64,000 nt of DNA from Clostridiales bacterium (lineage in GTDB: Bacteria > Bacillota > Clostridia > Lachnospirales > Lachnospiraceae), in NCBI GenBank assembly GCA_018374355.1, contig JAHAFI010000003.1, positions 1-64,000 on the forward strand, written 5' to 3'. The translations under genes were made by a program, and so were the position numbers. The notes below the pieces were generated by a model. That model saw only the letters and a program-made list of their open reading frames with translations, was not told where the DNA came from and searched no databases. This document shows, piece by piece, positions 32,805 to 41,984 of this stretch (its first letter is position 1; every line of letters starts with the position of its first letter).

Positions 32805-33580
32805 TAAAACTCATTGCCAGCGATCTGGACGGAACATTGCTTTTGAACGGAGCACAGACCCTGCCGGAAGGAATCTGCGATCAGATCCGTCGGCTGAAGG
32901 AGAAGGGGATTTTATTTGTGGCAGCCAGCGGACGCCAGTATGCGAACCTGCGCCGTCTGTTTGCTCCGGTGCAGGACGACATCGCTTACATCTGTGAAAA
33001 TGGCTGCCTTGTCTTTCATCAGGGAAAACTCCTTCGCAAAGAAGTGATGGACAGGGAAACGGGACAGGAAATTATGAAAGCCATTATGGCGAAGGAGACA
33101 GCGGAAGTTCTGTTATCCGGGGAAGATACCTCCTACCTGCAGCCTAAGACGGAATATTACCGTTACCGGGTGGAGAGCATTGTAAAAAATAATGTGACGA
33201 TTGTGGATGACATCTTGCAAACTCAGGAACCATACTTTAAAATATCAGTATATGAGAAAGAAGGTCTGGGTGATACCATAGAATATTGGAAGAAACTGTT
33301 TGGCCACAAAGTGACAGTGGTGACTTCGGGAAACGAGTGGCTGGATATGATGCCGTTTTCCGTAAATAAAGGAACGGCGATGCAGGCTTTGCTGGATCAC
33401 CTTCAGATCAGTCCGGAAGAATGTCTGGCCTTCGGCGACAATTACAATGATGTGGAGATGCTGGAATTGGTGGGTCATAGCTGTGCCATGGACAGCGGAA
33501 AACCGGAGATTCTTCAGCTTTGCAGCCACCATACGGACACGGTAGGAAACGCACTGGAAGAAATCCTTTCAAAAATCTGA
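32801..33580 (+). CDS. Cof-type HAD-IIB phosphatase
   Basis: A 259-aa phosphatase of the Cof/YbjI group, probably acting on sugar phosphates or flavin/PLP phosphates. Motif I is LIASDLDGTLLLNG, motif II FVAASGRQYANL, and motif IV LAFGDNYNDVEML, with the C2B cap in between. ATG 32801 overlaps the previous stop and is preceded by AGGAGGGAG. Paired HAD genes with different caps in one operon are common and do not reveal the substrate. Confidence 0.88.
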   Translation: MIKLIASDLDGTLLLNGAQTLPEGICDQIRRLKEKGILFVAASGRQYANLRRLFAPVQDDIAYICENGCLVFHQGKLLRKEVMDRETGQEIMKAIMAKETAEVLLSGEDTSYLQPKTEYYRYRVESIVKNNVTIVDDILQTQEPYFKISVYEKEGLGDTIEYWKKLFGHKVTVVTSGNEWLDMMPFSVNKGTAMQALLDHLQISPEECLAFGDNYNDVEMLELVGHSCAMDSGKPEILQLCSHHTDTVGNALEEILSKI

Positions 33581-33661
33581 AAAAGCAGTGTTTCGAAAAG
33601 TCTAAGGAGCGGTTACAAAGAGAAGAAAGTCGAACGGACATGCAAACATACCCGCCGGGCC

Positions 33662-33680
33662 CGCTGCCTGCGGGAATAAA
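33662..33680 (+). repeat. 19-bp leader motif, copy 1
   Basis: CGCTGCCTGCGGGAATAAA lies 20 bp before the 87-aa gene. A copy with one mismatch is at 36374-36392, before hydG. CCCGC/GCGGG in this copy can form a small hairpin. Confidence 0.5.
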
Positions 33681-33700
33681 AAACGAATGGAGAGAACAGT

Positions 33701-33964
33701 ATGGAAAATTACAGTGAACTTTGCTTGGAAACTTTTTTAAAAAATCAGGGACAGCTTTTTGACGAGCCGGTGGCAGAAACATATGAGGAAGCAGAAGAAT
33801 TTCTGGATGACTGCATGGCGGTGGTAGTGGATTCCTTAAAAGACGTCCGGGAATATCTGGATGAGAGCGGAATGGATGTGGAAGGGATGAGCGATCAGGA
33901 GCTTCTGGAAGCCAGCGAAATTTTTCCGCTGGAGGACGGTACCTACTTAATCGTAGAAGGCTAA
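33701..33964 (+). CDS. Small acidic protein of unknown function
   Basis: An 87-aa, strongly acidic, probably helical protein (MENYSELCLETFLKNQ..., with ESGMDVEGMSDQELLEASEI in the middle). It has no membrane segment, signal peptide or metal motif. A weak RBS (GGAGAG) lies about 9 nt before the ATG. A shared 19-bp motif precedes it. It is not a shadow of another gene, because it fills an otherwise empty gap and is followed by a strong terminator. I recognise no family. Confidence 0.65.
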   Translation: MENYSELCLETFLKNQGQLFDEPVAETYEEAEEFLDDCMAVVVDSLKDVREYLDESGMDVEGMSDQELLEASEIFPLEDGTYLIVEG

Positions 33965-34039
33965 AGTCTGCCGGGACAGTTGCGAAGGTTACAGATGAAG
34001 GCCACAGAAGAAGGTTACAGTCCAAGAGCACAGACGAAG

Positions 34040-34085
34040 AAAGGCTGGGGCAGCAGTGATTTTTCACTGCGGCTCCAGCCTTTTT
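34040..34085. terminator. Bidirectional terminator between 87-aa gene and lipid kinase
   Basis: A long stem AAGGCTGG..GCAGTGA / TCACTGC..CCAGCCTT with small bulges and a TTTT loop is followed by a T run. It serves both convergent genes. Confidence 0.8.
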
Positions 34086-34133
34086 GAGCAGAAAAACGGA
34101 TAAAGCGTTCTTTTCCTGCGTTTCCTACATCCG

Positions 34134-35117
34134 TTAATGAAGCTTCAGCACCTGTTTTTTTACCCCGAAGGTGACGGTATCGGACAAGCCGCCGTATTCG
34201 CCGTCATGATGAATCATGTAAGCCTTTTGGCTGTGAACTGTCATGGTATATCCTCGCAAAATCGTAATTCCCCGGAAATGTGTATGCTTTGCAAAATAAG
34301 CCGTGGGAAAAAGAAACAGGATTTTTAGCTTGCTGAGTCCGTGTACGATAATAAAATCCAGTTTTCCGTCCTCAGGGGAAGCTTCGGGACAGAAACGAAA
34401 TCCTCCGCCCTGATACTGCAGATTCATTCCGGTAATGAAATACACTTTAGAAAAATGGCGGGAAGGGCCGCCGTCCAGTTCCACATCCATATCGGAAGGA
34501 CGGAAGGAAAACAGAAGCTTCAAAGCAGCGTACACATACACCAGTTTTCCAAGATGCAGACGGTTCAGCCATTTTTTAGCCGGGGTATGGGATACCTCGT
34601 GACAGATTTCCGCATCATAGCCCATACCGGAGCTGATACCGAAATAAGCGCGGCGTTTCTGAGTTTTTACGGTTCCCAAATCCATATACCGGCCCTTCGC
34701 ATCACTTAAAATATGCTGCAGGGCTTCCTCCGGTTTGACGGGAAGCTTCAATCCCCGGGCAAAATCGTTGCCGGAGCCTACCGGAAGATAAGAAAATTCC
34801 ACAGGGCAATGCAGGGGAAGGCCGTTTAAAACCTCGTTTACCGTACCGTCCCCACCGATGCAGACCAGCTTATGCAGGACTGCTTCGCCCGCTGTGATTT
34901 GGACAGCGGCCGTTTCGGATACAGCGGCTTTGCAGACAATTGCTTCGGCTGAGGCTTTGGCTGCAATATTCTTAGCAAGTTTCCGGCCATGGCCGCAGTA
35001 TTCGGTAAAAAAGACTTCATAGGGAATCTTCTTTTCGTCTAATGTTCTTTTTGTCTGTTCCCACACCTTCATCCCCTGACCGGAGCGGGAAACAGGATTC
35101 ACGATAAAGTAATACAT
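34134..35117 (-). CDS. Diacylglycerol/lipid kinase, DagK-YegS family
   Basis: Probably phosphorylates diacylglycerol or a related lipid in the cytoplasmic membrane, recycling it into phospholipid synthesis. The 327-aa protein opens MYYFIVNPVSRSGQG, with the nucleotide/catalytic motif CIGGDGTVNEVLNG and the conserved PVGSGNDFARGL, then a C-terminal beta-sandwich. It has an unusual insertion of about 20 Ala/Glu-rich residues between the first strands and GGDG. It is a single gene with its own leader and converges on the 87-aa gene. Confidence 0.9.
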   Translation of the reverse strand: MYYFIVNPVSRSGQGMKVWEQTKRTLDEKKIPYEVFFTEYCGHGRKLAKNIAAKASAEAIVCKAAVSETAAVQITAGEAVLHKLVCIGGDGTVNEVLNGLPLHCPVEFSYLPVGSGNDFARGLKLPVKPEEALQHILSDAKGRYMDLGTVKTQKRRAYFGISSGMGYDAEICHEVSHTPAKKWLNRLHLGKLVYVYAALKLLFSFRPSDMDVELDGGPSRHFSKVYFITGMNLQYQGGGFRFCPEASPEDGKLDFIIVHGLSKLKILFLFPTAYFAKHTHFRGITILRGYTMTVHSQKAYMIHHDGEYGGLSDTVTFGVKKQVLKLH

Positions 35118-35230
35118 CTGAAAAATCCTCCTGTTCTAATTGTACCAGCTATTTCGAAAATAGGCAATTATTGAAAATATAATGTTATTTCTTGTGGTTT
35201 TTCTATGGGGGTGGTATACTGAAATCAGAC

Positions 35231-35253
35231 GTACCCGGATCGGGTGCTTTTTT
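35231..35253 (+). terminator. Compact hairpin with T run before hydE
   Basis: A 7-bp stem (35231-35237 with 35241-35247, one G.U pair) with a 3-nt loop is followed by TTTTTT. It lies after a TATACT-like -10 (near 35215-35220) and 30 bp before the hydE start, so it would act as a leader attenuator. Confidence 0.55.
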
Positions 35254-35282
35254 GTATCAGGGGGAAAAGGCGGGGAGCAGAT

Positions 35283-36356
35283 ATGAAAGAAATCAGAGAA
35301 AAAATCCGTGAGCTGGAGCTTCATCAGTTCCCGAATGACGGGAAAGAATATGGAGAACTGATTCAGGCATTGAGCATGAAAGAAGCAGTCAGGGAAAGAG
35401 AATATTTGTTTGAAAGGGCACGGACAATCCGACAGGAAAACTTTGGAAAACAGGTTTTTATCCGCGGTTTGATCGAAATTTCAAACATCTGTAAAAATGA
35501 CTGCTATTACTGCGGAATCCGGAAAAGCAACTGCCGGGTGTCCAGATACCGTCTGACTTTGGAGGAGGTTCTGGCCTGCTGCAGGGAGGGGTACAAAAAA
35601 GGTTTTCGAACTTTCGTGATTCAGGGGGGGGAGGACCCGGAGATGACGGATGACGGGATTACAGAGATGGTGGAAACCATTCACAAAAATTTTCCCCACT
35701 GCGCCATTACCCTTTCGCTGGGAGAAATGGAAAGGGAGAGCTATCAGCGGTTTTTCGAGGCGGGGGCCAGCAGATATCTGCTTCGTCACGAAACGGCAGA
35801 TGAACGCCATTACCGGAGGCTTCATCCCCCGGCGCTCAGTCTGCAGCACCGGATGAAATGTCTGGAAGAGCTGAAAGAAATCGGTTATCAGGTGGGATGC
35901 GGATGTATGATCGGATCGCCGTTCCAGACCCCGGAAAATCTGGGGCAGGATCTGGTTTATATGAAAAAATTCCAGCCGCACATGGTAGGGATCGGCCCGT
36001 TCATTTCCCAGAAGGATACGCCTTTTAAGGATTTTCCCAACGGAACTCTGACCCAGACGCTGGTGATGCTGGGAATGATCCGGCTGCTGCTTCCGAAAAC
36101 GCTGCTTCCGGCTACAACGGCTTTGGGAACCATTGATCCCCATGGCCGGGAGATGGGGATTCTGGCCGGGGCAAATGTGGTGATGCCCAATCTGTCGCCC
36201 GCCGCAAACCGGAAAAAATACCTGCTTTACGACAATAAGCTGGGAACCGGAGAGGAAAGCGGAGAAGGGCTGGAGCTTTTAAAGCAGCAGATGAGGGACA
36301 TCGGTTATGAAGTAGTAGTATCCCGGGGCGATTACCCGGGATTGGGGGAAGGCTGA
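35283..36356 (+). CDS. hydE: [FeFe] hydrogenase maturase HydE (radical SAM)
   Basis: Radical-SAM enzyme acting on a cysteine-derived Fe complex on the way to the H-cluster. The 357-aa protein has the CX3CX2C cluster motif in NICKNDCYYCGIR (C70, C74, C77), GGEDP for SAM binding, and the family blocks LRHETADERHYRRLHP and PFISQKDTPFKDFPNG. The ATG at 35283 follows GGGGAG; an earlier in-frame start (35244) lies in the attenuator. It is followed by hydG and hydF, but the hydrogenase itself is not in the window. Confidence 0.92.
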   Translation: MKEIREKIRELELHQFPNDGKEYGELIQALSMKEAVREREYLFERARTIRQENFGKQVFIRGLIEISNICKNDCYYCGIRKSNCRVSRYRLTLEEVLACCREGYKKGFRTFVIQGGEDPEMTDDGITEMVETIHKNFPHCAITLSLGEMERESYQRFFEAGASRYLLRHETADERHYRRLHPPALSLQHRMKCLEELKEIGYQVGCGCMIGSPFQTPENLGQDLVYMKKFQPHMVGIGPFISQKDTPFKDFPNGTLTQTLVMLGMIRLLLPKTLLPATTALGTIDPHGREMGILAGANVVMPNLSPAANRKKYLLYDNKLGTGEESGEGLELLKQQMRDIGYEVVVSRGDYPGLGEG

Positions 36357-36373
36357 AAGATATCCGTTTGGCT

Positions 36374-36392
36374 CGCTGCCTGCGGAAATAAA
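36374..36392 (+). repeat. 19-bp leader motif, copy 2
   Basis: CGCTGCCTGCGGAAATAAA, one mismatch from the copy at 33662-33680, in the hydE-hydG gap. Confidence 0.5.
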
Positions 36393-36411
36393 CAGGAGAG
36401 AAGGTAAAAAT

Positions 36412-37830
36412 ATGTATCGTGTGGACTCAATGAAAGCAGAGGAATTTATCAGCCATGAGGAGATTATGGAGACATTGGAATGGGCTGAGGAAAACAAAAA
36501 TAACCGGGAGCTGGTCAATCAGATTCTGGAGAAAGCAAAGGAGCGCAAGGGGCTAAGCCATCGGGAGGCTTCTGTTCTTCTGGCCTGCGATGATGAGGCG
36601 CAGAATCAGGAGATTTATGCTCTGGCAGAGCAGATCAAGAAAGATTTTTACGGAAACCGTATCGTGATGTTTGCGCCCTTATATCTGTCAAATTACTGTG
36701 TGAACGGCTGTGTATACTGCCCGTTTCATGCAAAAAACAAGCATATTCCGAGAAAAAAACTGACGCAGGAGGAAATCCGTCAGGAGGTTATTGCCCTTCA
36801 GGATATGGGACATAAGCGGCTGGCGCTGGAAACCGGGGAAGATCCGGTAAACTGTCCCATCGAATACGTTCTGGAAAGCATTAAGACCATTTACAGCATC
36901 CAGCACAAAAACGGAGCGATCCGCCGGGTGAATGTGAATATTGCTGCTACCTCTGTGGAAAACTACCGGAAACTGAAAGAGGCGGGAATCGGAACCTACA
37001 TCCTGTTTCAGGAGACCTACCACAAGGAATCCTACGAAAAACTTCATCCCACAGGACCGAAGCACAACTATTGCTACCATACGGAAGCCATGGACCGGGC
37101 CATGGAAGGGGGAATTGACGATGTGGGAATCGGAGCCCTGTTCGGACTGGAGCTTTACCGCTATGAATTTGCAGGACTTTTGATGCATGCGGAGCATCTG
37201 GAGGCGGTACATGGAGTAGGACCTCATACCATCAGCGTACCGCGGATCCGCAGAGCTGACGATATCGACCCGGATACCTTTGACAATGGAATTGACGACG
37301 ATACTTTTGCGAAGCTGGTTGCCTGTATCCGAATTGCAGTACCTTATACCGGTATGATCATTTCCACCAGAGAGAGCCAGAAATGCCGGGAGAGAGTGCT
37401 CCATCTGGGCGTTTCCCAGATCAGCGGAGGATCCCGCACCAGCGTGGGCGGCTATGCCGAGGAGGAGCCGGAGGAGGAAAGCTCCGCACAGTTTGAACTC
37501 AGCGACAACCGGACACTGGATCAGATCGTAAACTGGCTGATCAAAATGGATTATATTCCCAGCTTCTGTACCGCATGTTACCGGGAAGGAAGAACGGGAG
37601 ACCGGTTTATGAGCCTTTGCAAGAGCGGACAGATTCAGAACTGCTGCCATCCCAATGCGCTGATGACACTGAAGGAGTATCTGGAGGATTATGCGTCCGA
37701 GGATACCAAAACCATAGGAAATCAATTGATTGAAAAAGAACTGGACAATATTCCAAAAGAAAAAGTGCGGGAGATCGTGGTACGCAATCTGGAAAATATC
37801 GCACAGGGACAGAGGGATTTCCGGTTTTAG
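36412..37830 (+). CDS. hydG: [FeFe] hydrogenase maturase HydG (tyrosine lyase)
   Basis: Radical-SAM tyrosine lyase that supplies CO and CN ligands bound to a dangler iron. The 472-aa protein has the N-terminal CX3CX2C in YCVNGCVYCPF (C96, C100, C103). The C-terminal second cluster motif CTACYREGRTGDRF, continuing to QNCCHPNA, separates HydG from the related thiamine enzyme ThiH. HDDGIGALFGLE-like and HTISVPRIRRAD blocks are present. AGGAGAGAAGG precedes the ATG. It lies 55 bp after hydE and 11 bp before hydF. Confidence 0.95.
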   Translation: MYRVDSMKAEEFISHEEIMETLEWAEENKNNRELVNQILEKAKERKGLSHREASVLLACDDEAQNQEIYALAEQIKKDFYGNRIVMFAPLYLSNYCVNGCVYCPFHAKNKHIPRKKLTQEEIRQEVIALQDMGHKRLALETGEDPVNCPIEYVLESIKTIYSIQHKNGAIRRVNVNIAATSVENYRKLKEAGIGTYILFQETYHKESYEKLHPTGPKHNYCYHTEAMDRAMEGGIDDVGIGALFGLELYRYEFAGLLMHAEHLEAVHGVGPHTISVPRIRRADDIDPDTFDNGIDDDTFAKLVACIRIAVPYTGMIISTRESQKCRERVLHLGVSQISGGSRTSVGGYAEEEPEEESSAQFELSDNRTLDQIVNWLIKMDYIPSFCTACYREGRTGDRFMSLCKSGQIQNCCHPNALMTLKEYLEDYASEDTKTIGNQLIEKELDNIPKEKVREIVVRNLENIAQGQRDFRF

Positions 37831-37841
37831 GAGGAAATTTT

Positions 37842-39101
37842 ATGAGTCTGAACAGCACGCCCTCCGGGGAACGGATACATATAGGGATTTTCGGAAAAAG
37901 AAATGTGGGAAAATCCAGCCTGATCAATGCCATGACAGGACAGAAGCTGTCCATTGTCTCGGATGTGGAGGGCACAACCACAGATCCGGTGCAAAAAGCC
38001 ATGGAACTTTTGCCGCTGGGCCCGGTGGTTCTCATCGACACACCGGGAATTGACGATGTGGGAGAGTTGGGCAGCCTGCGGGTGAAACGCAGCTATCAGA
38101 TGCTCAACAAATCCGATCTGGGTCTTCTGGTGGTGGATGGACGGGAAGGGATGACGGCAGAGGATGAACAGCTTTTTTGCCGGATGGCAGAAAAACAGAT
38201 TCCCTGTCTGGTTGTACTGAACCGATGCGACATGCTTTCAAAAAAAGAGACAGAGAACATGGTGGAAAAGACCCGAAAATGTCTGGAACACCTGTACAGC
38301 GGAAAAATTCCTCAGACAGCAGCAGTCAGCGCCGCCACAGGATGGCAGATTCAGGAACTGAAAGAACGTCTGACGGATCTCGTACCTAAGGAGCAGGAGC
38401 ACAGAAGGCTTGTGGCTGATCTGCTGGATACGGAAAAGCTTACGGTTCTGGTGGTGCCCATTGATAAGGCCGCTCCTAAGGGGCGCCTGATCCTGCCCCA
38501 GCAGCAGACCATCCGGGATATCTTAGAAGCAGGAGGAGCGGTAGTGACTGTCCGCGACACGGAGCTTAAAGAAACTCTGGAAAAACTGGAGGGTCAGGTG
38601 GGAATGGTGATCACCGACAGTCAGGTATTCGGTCAGGTGGCGCCTTTGGTTCCGGAAAAGATACCGCTGACATCGTTTTCCATTCTGTTTGCAAGATATA
38701 AAGGGGAGCTTCAGCCTCTTTTGTCCGGGGTAAAGGCTGTGGAGCAGCTAAAGGATAGGGACCGGGTGCTGATTTCTGAGGGCTGCACCCATCACAGACA
38801 ATGCAACGACATCGGTACGGTAAAGATTCCCGGCTGGCTTCGCAGGCATACGGGAAAGGAGCTGGAGATTACCTTCACCAGCGGCGGGGAATTTCCGGAG
38901 GACCTGTCTTCCTACAGTCTCGTCGTCCACTGCGGCGGCTGTATGCTGAATGCTAGGGAGATGCGTTACCGGATTGCCTGTGCGGTGGATGCGGGGATTC
39001 CCATTACTAATTACGGGATGCTCATCAGTTATTTCAAGGGGACGCTGGCAAGAAGCCTTTCTCCGGTATTGAAAGAAAGGAACGGACAGAGGCCTAAGTA
39101 A
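37842..39101 (+). CDS. hydF: [FeFe] hydrogenase maturase HydF (GTPase scaffold)
   Basis: Scaffold GTPase that carries the diiron subcluster to apo-hydrogenase. The 419-aa protein has the GTPase P-loop GKRNVGKSS (18-26), DTPGIDDVGELG, and NRCD for guanine recognition. The C-terminal Fe-S site contains EGCTHHRQCNDIG and VHCGGCMLN, which supply the cysteines. AGGAGG precedes the ATG. The order hydE-hydG-hydF in one operon is complete for maturation. Confidence 0.95.
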   Translation: MSLNSTPSGERIHIGIFGKRNVGKSSLINAMTGQKLSIVSDVEGTTTDPVQKAMELLPLGPVVLIDTPGIDDVGELGSLRVKRSYQMLNKSDLGLLVVDGREGMTAEDEQLFCRMAEKQIPCLVVLNRCDMLSKKETENMVEKTRKCLEHLYSGKIPQTAAVSAATGWQIQELKERLTDLVPKEQEHRRLVADLLDTEKLTVLVVPIDKAAPKGRLILPQQQTIRDILEAGGAVVTVRDTELKETLEKLEGQVGMVITDSQVFGQVAPLVPEKIPLTSFSILFARYKGELQPLLSGVKAVEQLKDRDRVLISEGCTHHRQCNDIGTVKIPGWLRRHTGKELEITFTSGGEFPEDLSSYSLVVHCGGCMLNAREMRYRIACAVDAGIPITNYGMLISYFKGTLARSLSPVLKERNGQRPK

Positions 39102-39138
39102 TTAGAAAATCAGTATTTGACATCAGGGAGGAAATCGG

Positions 39139-40152
39139 ATGATTACCATTAAAGAGATCGCAGAACAACTGGGAGTCAGCCCCACCACGGTATCCAATGT
39201 GCTGAACGGAAGAGCCGGGCGGATGTCTGCACAGACCAGAGAAAAAGTGGAAGCGGCTTTGATTGAGAATCATTATGTCCATGAGAAGAAAAACGAGGAA
39301 GGCGGGGTGGAGAAAAAGCCCATCGCCGTGTATTTCTGTATGGAGGGGAAGGAAAAAGTGCTGGGAGACCCGTTTTGCGGAGACCTTCTGGAGGGAATCG
39401 ACCGGGAACTGCGAAAATATAACCGGGCGATGCTTTGCGGTACGGTGCGAAACAACGATGAATTTGAGGAAAAATTAAAAACCAGCTATATGGAGGGGGC
39501 AATCATTCTGGGATGCGATCCGCCCTACTGCGGAAAACTGGTGAAGAAAATTGCAAAGCCCATTGTTTTCGTGGACTCCGGCGAAGGGGACTACGACAAC
39601 ATCGGTCTTTTGGACATGGAAGGAGCCTGTGAGCTGACCTGCTATCTGATTCGTCAGGGTCACAGGAAGATTGCCTTTTTCTGTGATCAGAAGGATCCTC
39701 TGGCCAGTAACTGGGAACGGTGGAAGGGCTACCGGAAGGCTTTGGATCAGTATGGAATCAGTTATTCTGAGGAAGATTACTATTTCCTCCCGTCGGGAAA
39801 CAATCTGCGCCATGAGGTGCTTCGCCAGTTTGCAAAAGGGGCGAAGGAAAAGGGATATACCGCCGCATTTTTTGTGTCGGACCTTTTGGCTAATGAAGGC
39901 ATCAGCATTTTCTTTTCCAAGGGACTTCAGGTGCCGGATGACATTTCGGTTGTAGGCTTTGATGACAATATTTACGCCAGACTGTCCCGCCCGGCGCTCA
40001 CCACGGTTCGTCAGAATCCGGAGGAGAAGGGCAGGGAAGCGGTAAGGCTTTTGATGAGGCGGATTTACGGAGAGGAGGTTCTGGTGGGCAGACTGGATCT
40101 TCCCACGGAGCTGATTGTGCGGGAAAGTGTAAAAAATATAAGCGGAAGATAA
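39139..40152 (+). CDS. LacI-family transcriptional regulator
   Basis: Sugar-responsive DNA-binding protein, 337 aa. The N-terminal helix-turn-helix is MITIKEIAEQLGVSPTTVSN followed by the hinge VLNGRAGRMS, then a periplasmic-binding-like effector domain with VVGFDDNIYARLSRPALTTV near the C-terminus. GGGAGG precedes the ATG. A terminator follows. It lies upstream of the GH13-ABC sugar operon, whose leader carries two similar inverted repeats, so it probably represses that operon. Confidence 0.92.
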   Translation: MITIKEIAEQLGVSPTTVSNVLNGRAGRMSAQTREKVEAALIENHYVHEKKNEEGGVEKKPIAVYFCMEGKEKVLGDPFCGDLLEGIDRELRKYNRAMLCGTVRNNDEFEEKLKTSYMEGAIILGCDPPYCGKLVKKIAKPIVFVDSGEGDYDNIGLLDMEGACELTCYLIRQGHRKIAFFCDQKDPLASNWERWKGYRKALDQYGISYSEEDYYFLPSGNNLRHEVLRQFAKGAKEKGYTAAFFVSDLLANEGISIFFSKGLQVPDDISVVGFDDNIYARLSRPALTTVRQNPEEKGREAVRLLMRRIYGEEVLVGRLDLPTELIVRESVKNISGR

Positions 40153-40155
40153 AAG

Positions 40156-40194
40156 AAGGCCTGTAAACAAAAAAGTGTTTACAGGTCTTTTTTT
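40156..40194 (+). terminator. Terminator of the LacI-family gene
   Basis: A stem GCCTGTAAACA/TGTTTACAGGT with a loop of about 6 nt is followed by TTTTTTT. Confidence 0.85.
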
Positions 40195-40210
40195 GCCGAA
40201 AAAGCAATGG

Positions 40211-40285
40211 TTTTGTTGAAAGTGCACAAAATAGAACTGTGGAAATTGTAAAAAACATTGGTGTTTTTGTAAACTTATTGCAAAA
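40211..40285 (+). promoter_or_regulatory. Sugar operon promoter with two spaced operator-like repeats
   Basis: Two 21-bp inverted repeats share TTTTGT...(A/G)CAAAA: 40211-40231 and 40265-40285, 54 bp apart (about five helical turns). A promoter-like TTGTAA (40246-40251) and TAAACT (40270-40275), 18 bp apart, lie between them, and the second repeat covers the -10. This is suited to LacI-type repression, perhaps with looping, by the protein encoded just upstream. Confidence 0.6.
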
Positions 40286-40346
40286 CCCCACAAAACCAAC
40301 TAATGTTTTCCTTACAAAAACGGAAAAAACAGGAGGAAGAAACAGA

Positions 40347-41984
40347 ATGGAAGGAAGTAAATGGTGGCAGAAATCAGTAATCTATCAGATTTATCCGAGA
40401 AGCTTTTACGACAGCAACGGCGACGGAATCGGAGATCTTCAGGGAATCATCAAGAAACTGGATTATCTTGAGAAACTGGGAATCGACGCAATCTGGCTGT
40501 CCCCGGTATACCGTTCTCCTCAGGATGATAACGGCTACGATATCTCAGATTATCAGGACATTGACCCGATTTTCGGAAATTTGGCAGATATGGATGAGCT
40601 GATTGCCGAAGCGAAGAAAAGAAATATCAGAATCATCATGGATTTGGTACTGAACCACAGCTCCGATGAACATCCTTGGTTTGTGGAAGCGAAAAAGAGC
40701 AAAGACAACCCGTACCACGATTTCTATGTGTGGAGAGACGGTGTGGAAGGGGTGTACCCCAACGATCTGACCTCCGCTTTCTGCGGTCCCGCATGGGAGT
40801 GGGTGCCGGAATGTGGACAGTACTATCTCCATCAGTTTTCCGTAAAACAGCCGGATCTGAACTGGGAGAATCCCAAGCTTCGAAAAGCGGTATACGATAT
40901 GATCAACTGGTGGATCGACCGGGGCGTGGGCGGCTTCCGTCTGGATGTCATTGATCTGATCGGAAAAGAAACCGACAAAAAAATCATGGCAGAAGGAAAA
41001 ATGCTGCACCCGTACATCAAAGAGATGAGTAAGGAAACCTTCCAGCGGGCCGATCTGGTGACTGTGGGAGAAGCATGGAGCGCTACACCGGAGAGAGCAA
41101 AACTCTACAGCAATCCTGACGGATCCGAGCTTTCCATGGTATTCCAGTTTGAGCACATCGTGCTGGATCAGCAGGAAGGAAAAGAAAAATGGGATCTGGC
41201 TCCTCTGCCTTTCGTAAAATTCAAGAAAATCTTCACCAAATGGCAGAAGGAACTTTGCGGAAAGGGCTGGAACAGCCTGTTTCTGGGAAATCATGACCTT
41301 CCCCGCGCCGTGTCCCGTTTCTGTGATGACGGAAAATACAGGGTGGAATCAGCAAAAATGCTGGCAACTCTGATCCACGGTATGCAGGGAACCCCTTACA
41401 TTTATCAGGGAGAAGAGCTGGGTATGACGAACGTAAAATTCGATATTGAAGATTACCGTGATATCGAGCTGCTCAATATGTACCATGAGCGGATGGAGCA
41501 GGGCTATGATGAACAGGAAATCATGAAATCTGTCTATGCAAAAGGAAGGGATAACGCAAGAACACCGATGCAGTGGGATGAAAGCAGCAATGCCGGCTTC
41601 ACATCAGGAACTCCTTGGATCCGCTGTAATCCAAACTATACCATGATCAACGCAGCGGAGGCGCTGGTGAATCAGGATTCCATCTTCTACTATTATCAGA
41701 AGCTGATCCGGCTGAGAAAACAGGAAGAGGTATTTATAGACGGTGTATACGAGCCGGTGATGGAAGAGGATGAAAACATATTCGCCTATACCCGGGAAAA
41801 TGAAGACACCGAAATGCTGGTAATCTGTAACTTCAAAGGGGAAGAAACGGCCTGCAGTCTGGAAGCGGAATGGAAGGAAGGTCAGACTCTGATTTCCAAC
41901 TACGATGCTCAGGGAAAAGAGGGAGTGCTTCGTCCTTATGAAGCAAAAATGATTATCAGGAGAAAGGGGAATTTTCAGAAATGA
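40347..41984 (+). CDS. GH13 alpha-glucosidase, oligo-1,6-glucosidase type
   Basis: Cytoplasmic enzyme hydrolysing imported alpha-glucosides. The 545-aa protein has the GH13 blocks MDLVLNHSSDEHPWF, GFRLDVIDL (nucleophile D200), VGEAW (acid/base E242) and FLGNHDLPRAVSRF (D317), plus a C-terminal beta domain. A valine follows the nucleophile, which in GH13_31 enzymes usually indicates alpha-1,6 preference (isomaltose-type). The ATG at 40347 follows AGGAGGAAG; an in-frame start at 40239 would lie inside the promoter. Its stop overlaps the binding-protein start by 4 bp. Confidence 0.9.
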   Translation: MEGSKWWQKSVIYQIYPRSFYDSNGDGIGDLQGIIKKLDYLEKLGIDAIWLSPVYRSPQDDNGYDISDYQDIDPIFGNLADMDELIAEAKKRNIRIIMDLVLNHSSDEHPWFVEAKKSKDNPYHDFYVWRDGVEGVYPNDLTSAFCGPAWEWVPECGQYYLHQFSVKQPDLNWENPKLRKAVYDMINWWIDRGVGGFRLDVIDLIGKETDKKIMAEGKMLHPYIKEMSKETFQRADLVTVGEAWSATPERAKLYSNPDGSELSMVFQFEHIVLDQQEGKEKWDLAPLPFVKFKKIFTKWQKELCGKGWNSLFLGNHDLPRAVSRFCDDGKYRVESAKMLATLIHGMQGTPYIYQGEELGMTNVKFDIEDYRDIELLNMYHERMEQGYDEQEIMKSVYAKGRDNARTPMQWDESSNAGFTSGTPWIRCNPNYTMINAAEALVNQDSIFYYYQKLIRLRKQEEVFIDGVYEPVMEEDENIFAYTRENEDTEMLVICNFKGEETACSLEAEWKEGQTLISNYDAQGKEGVLRPYEAKMIIRRKGNFQK

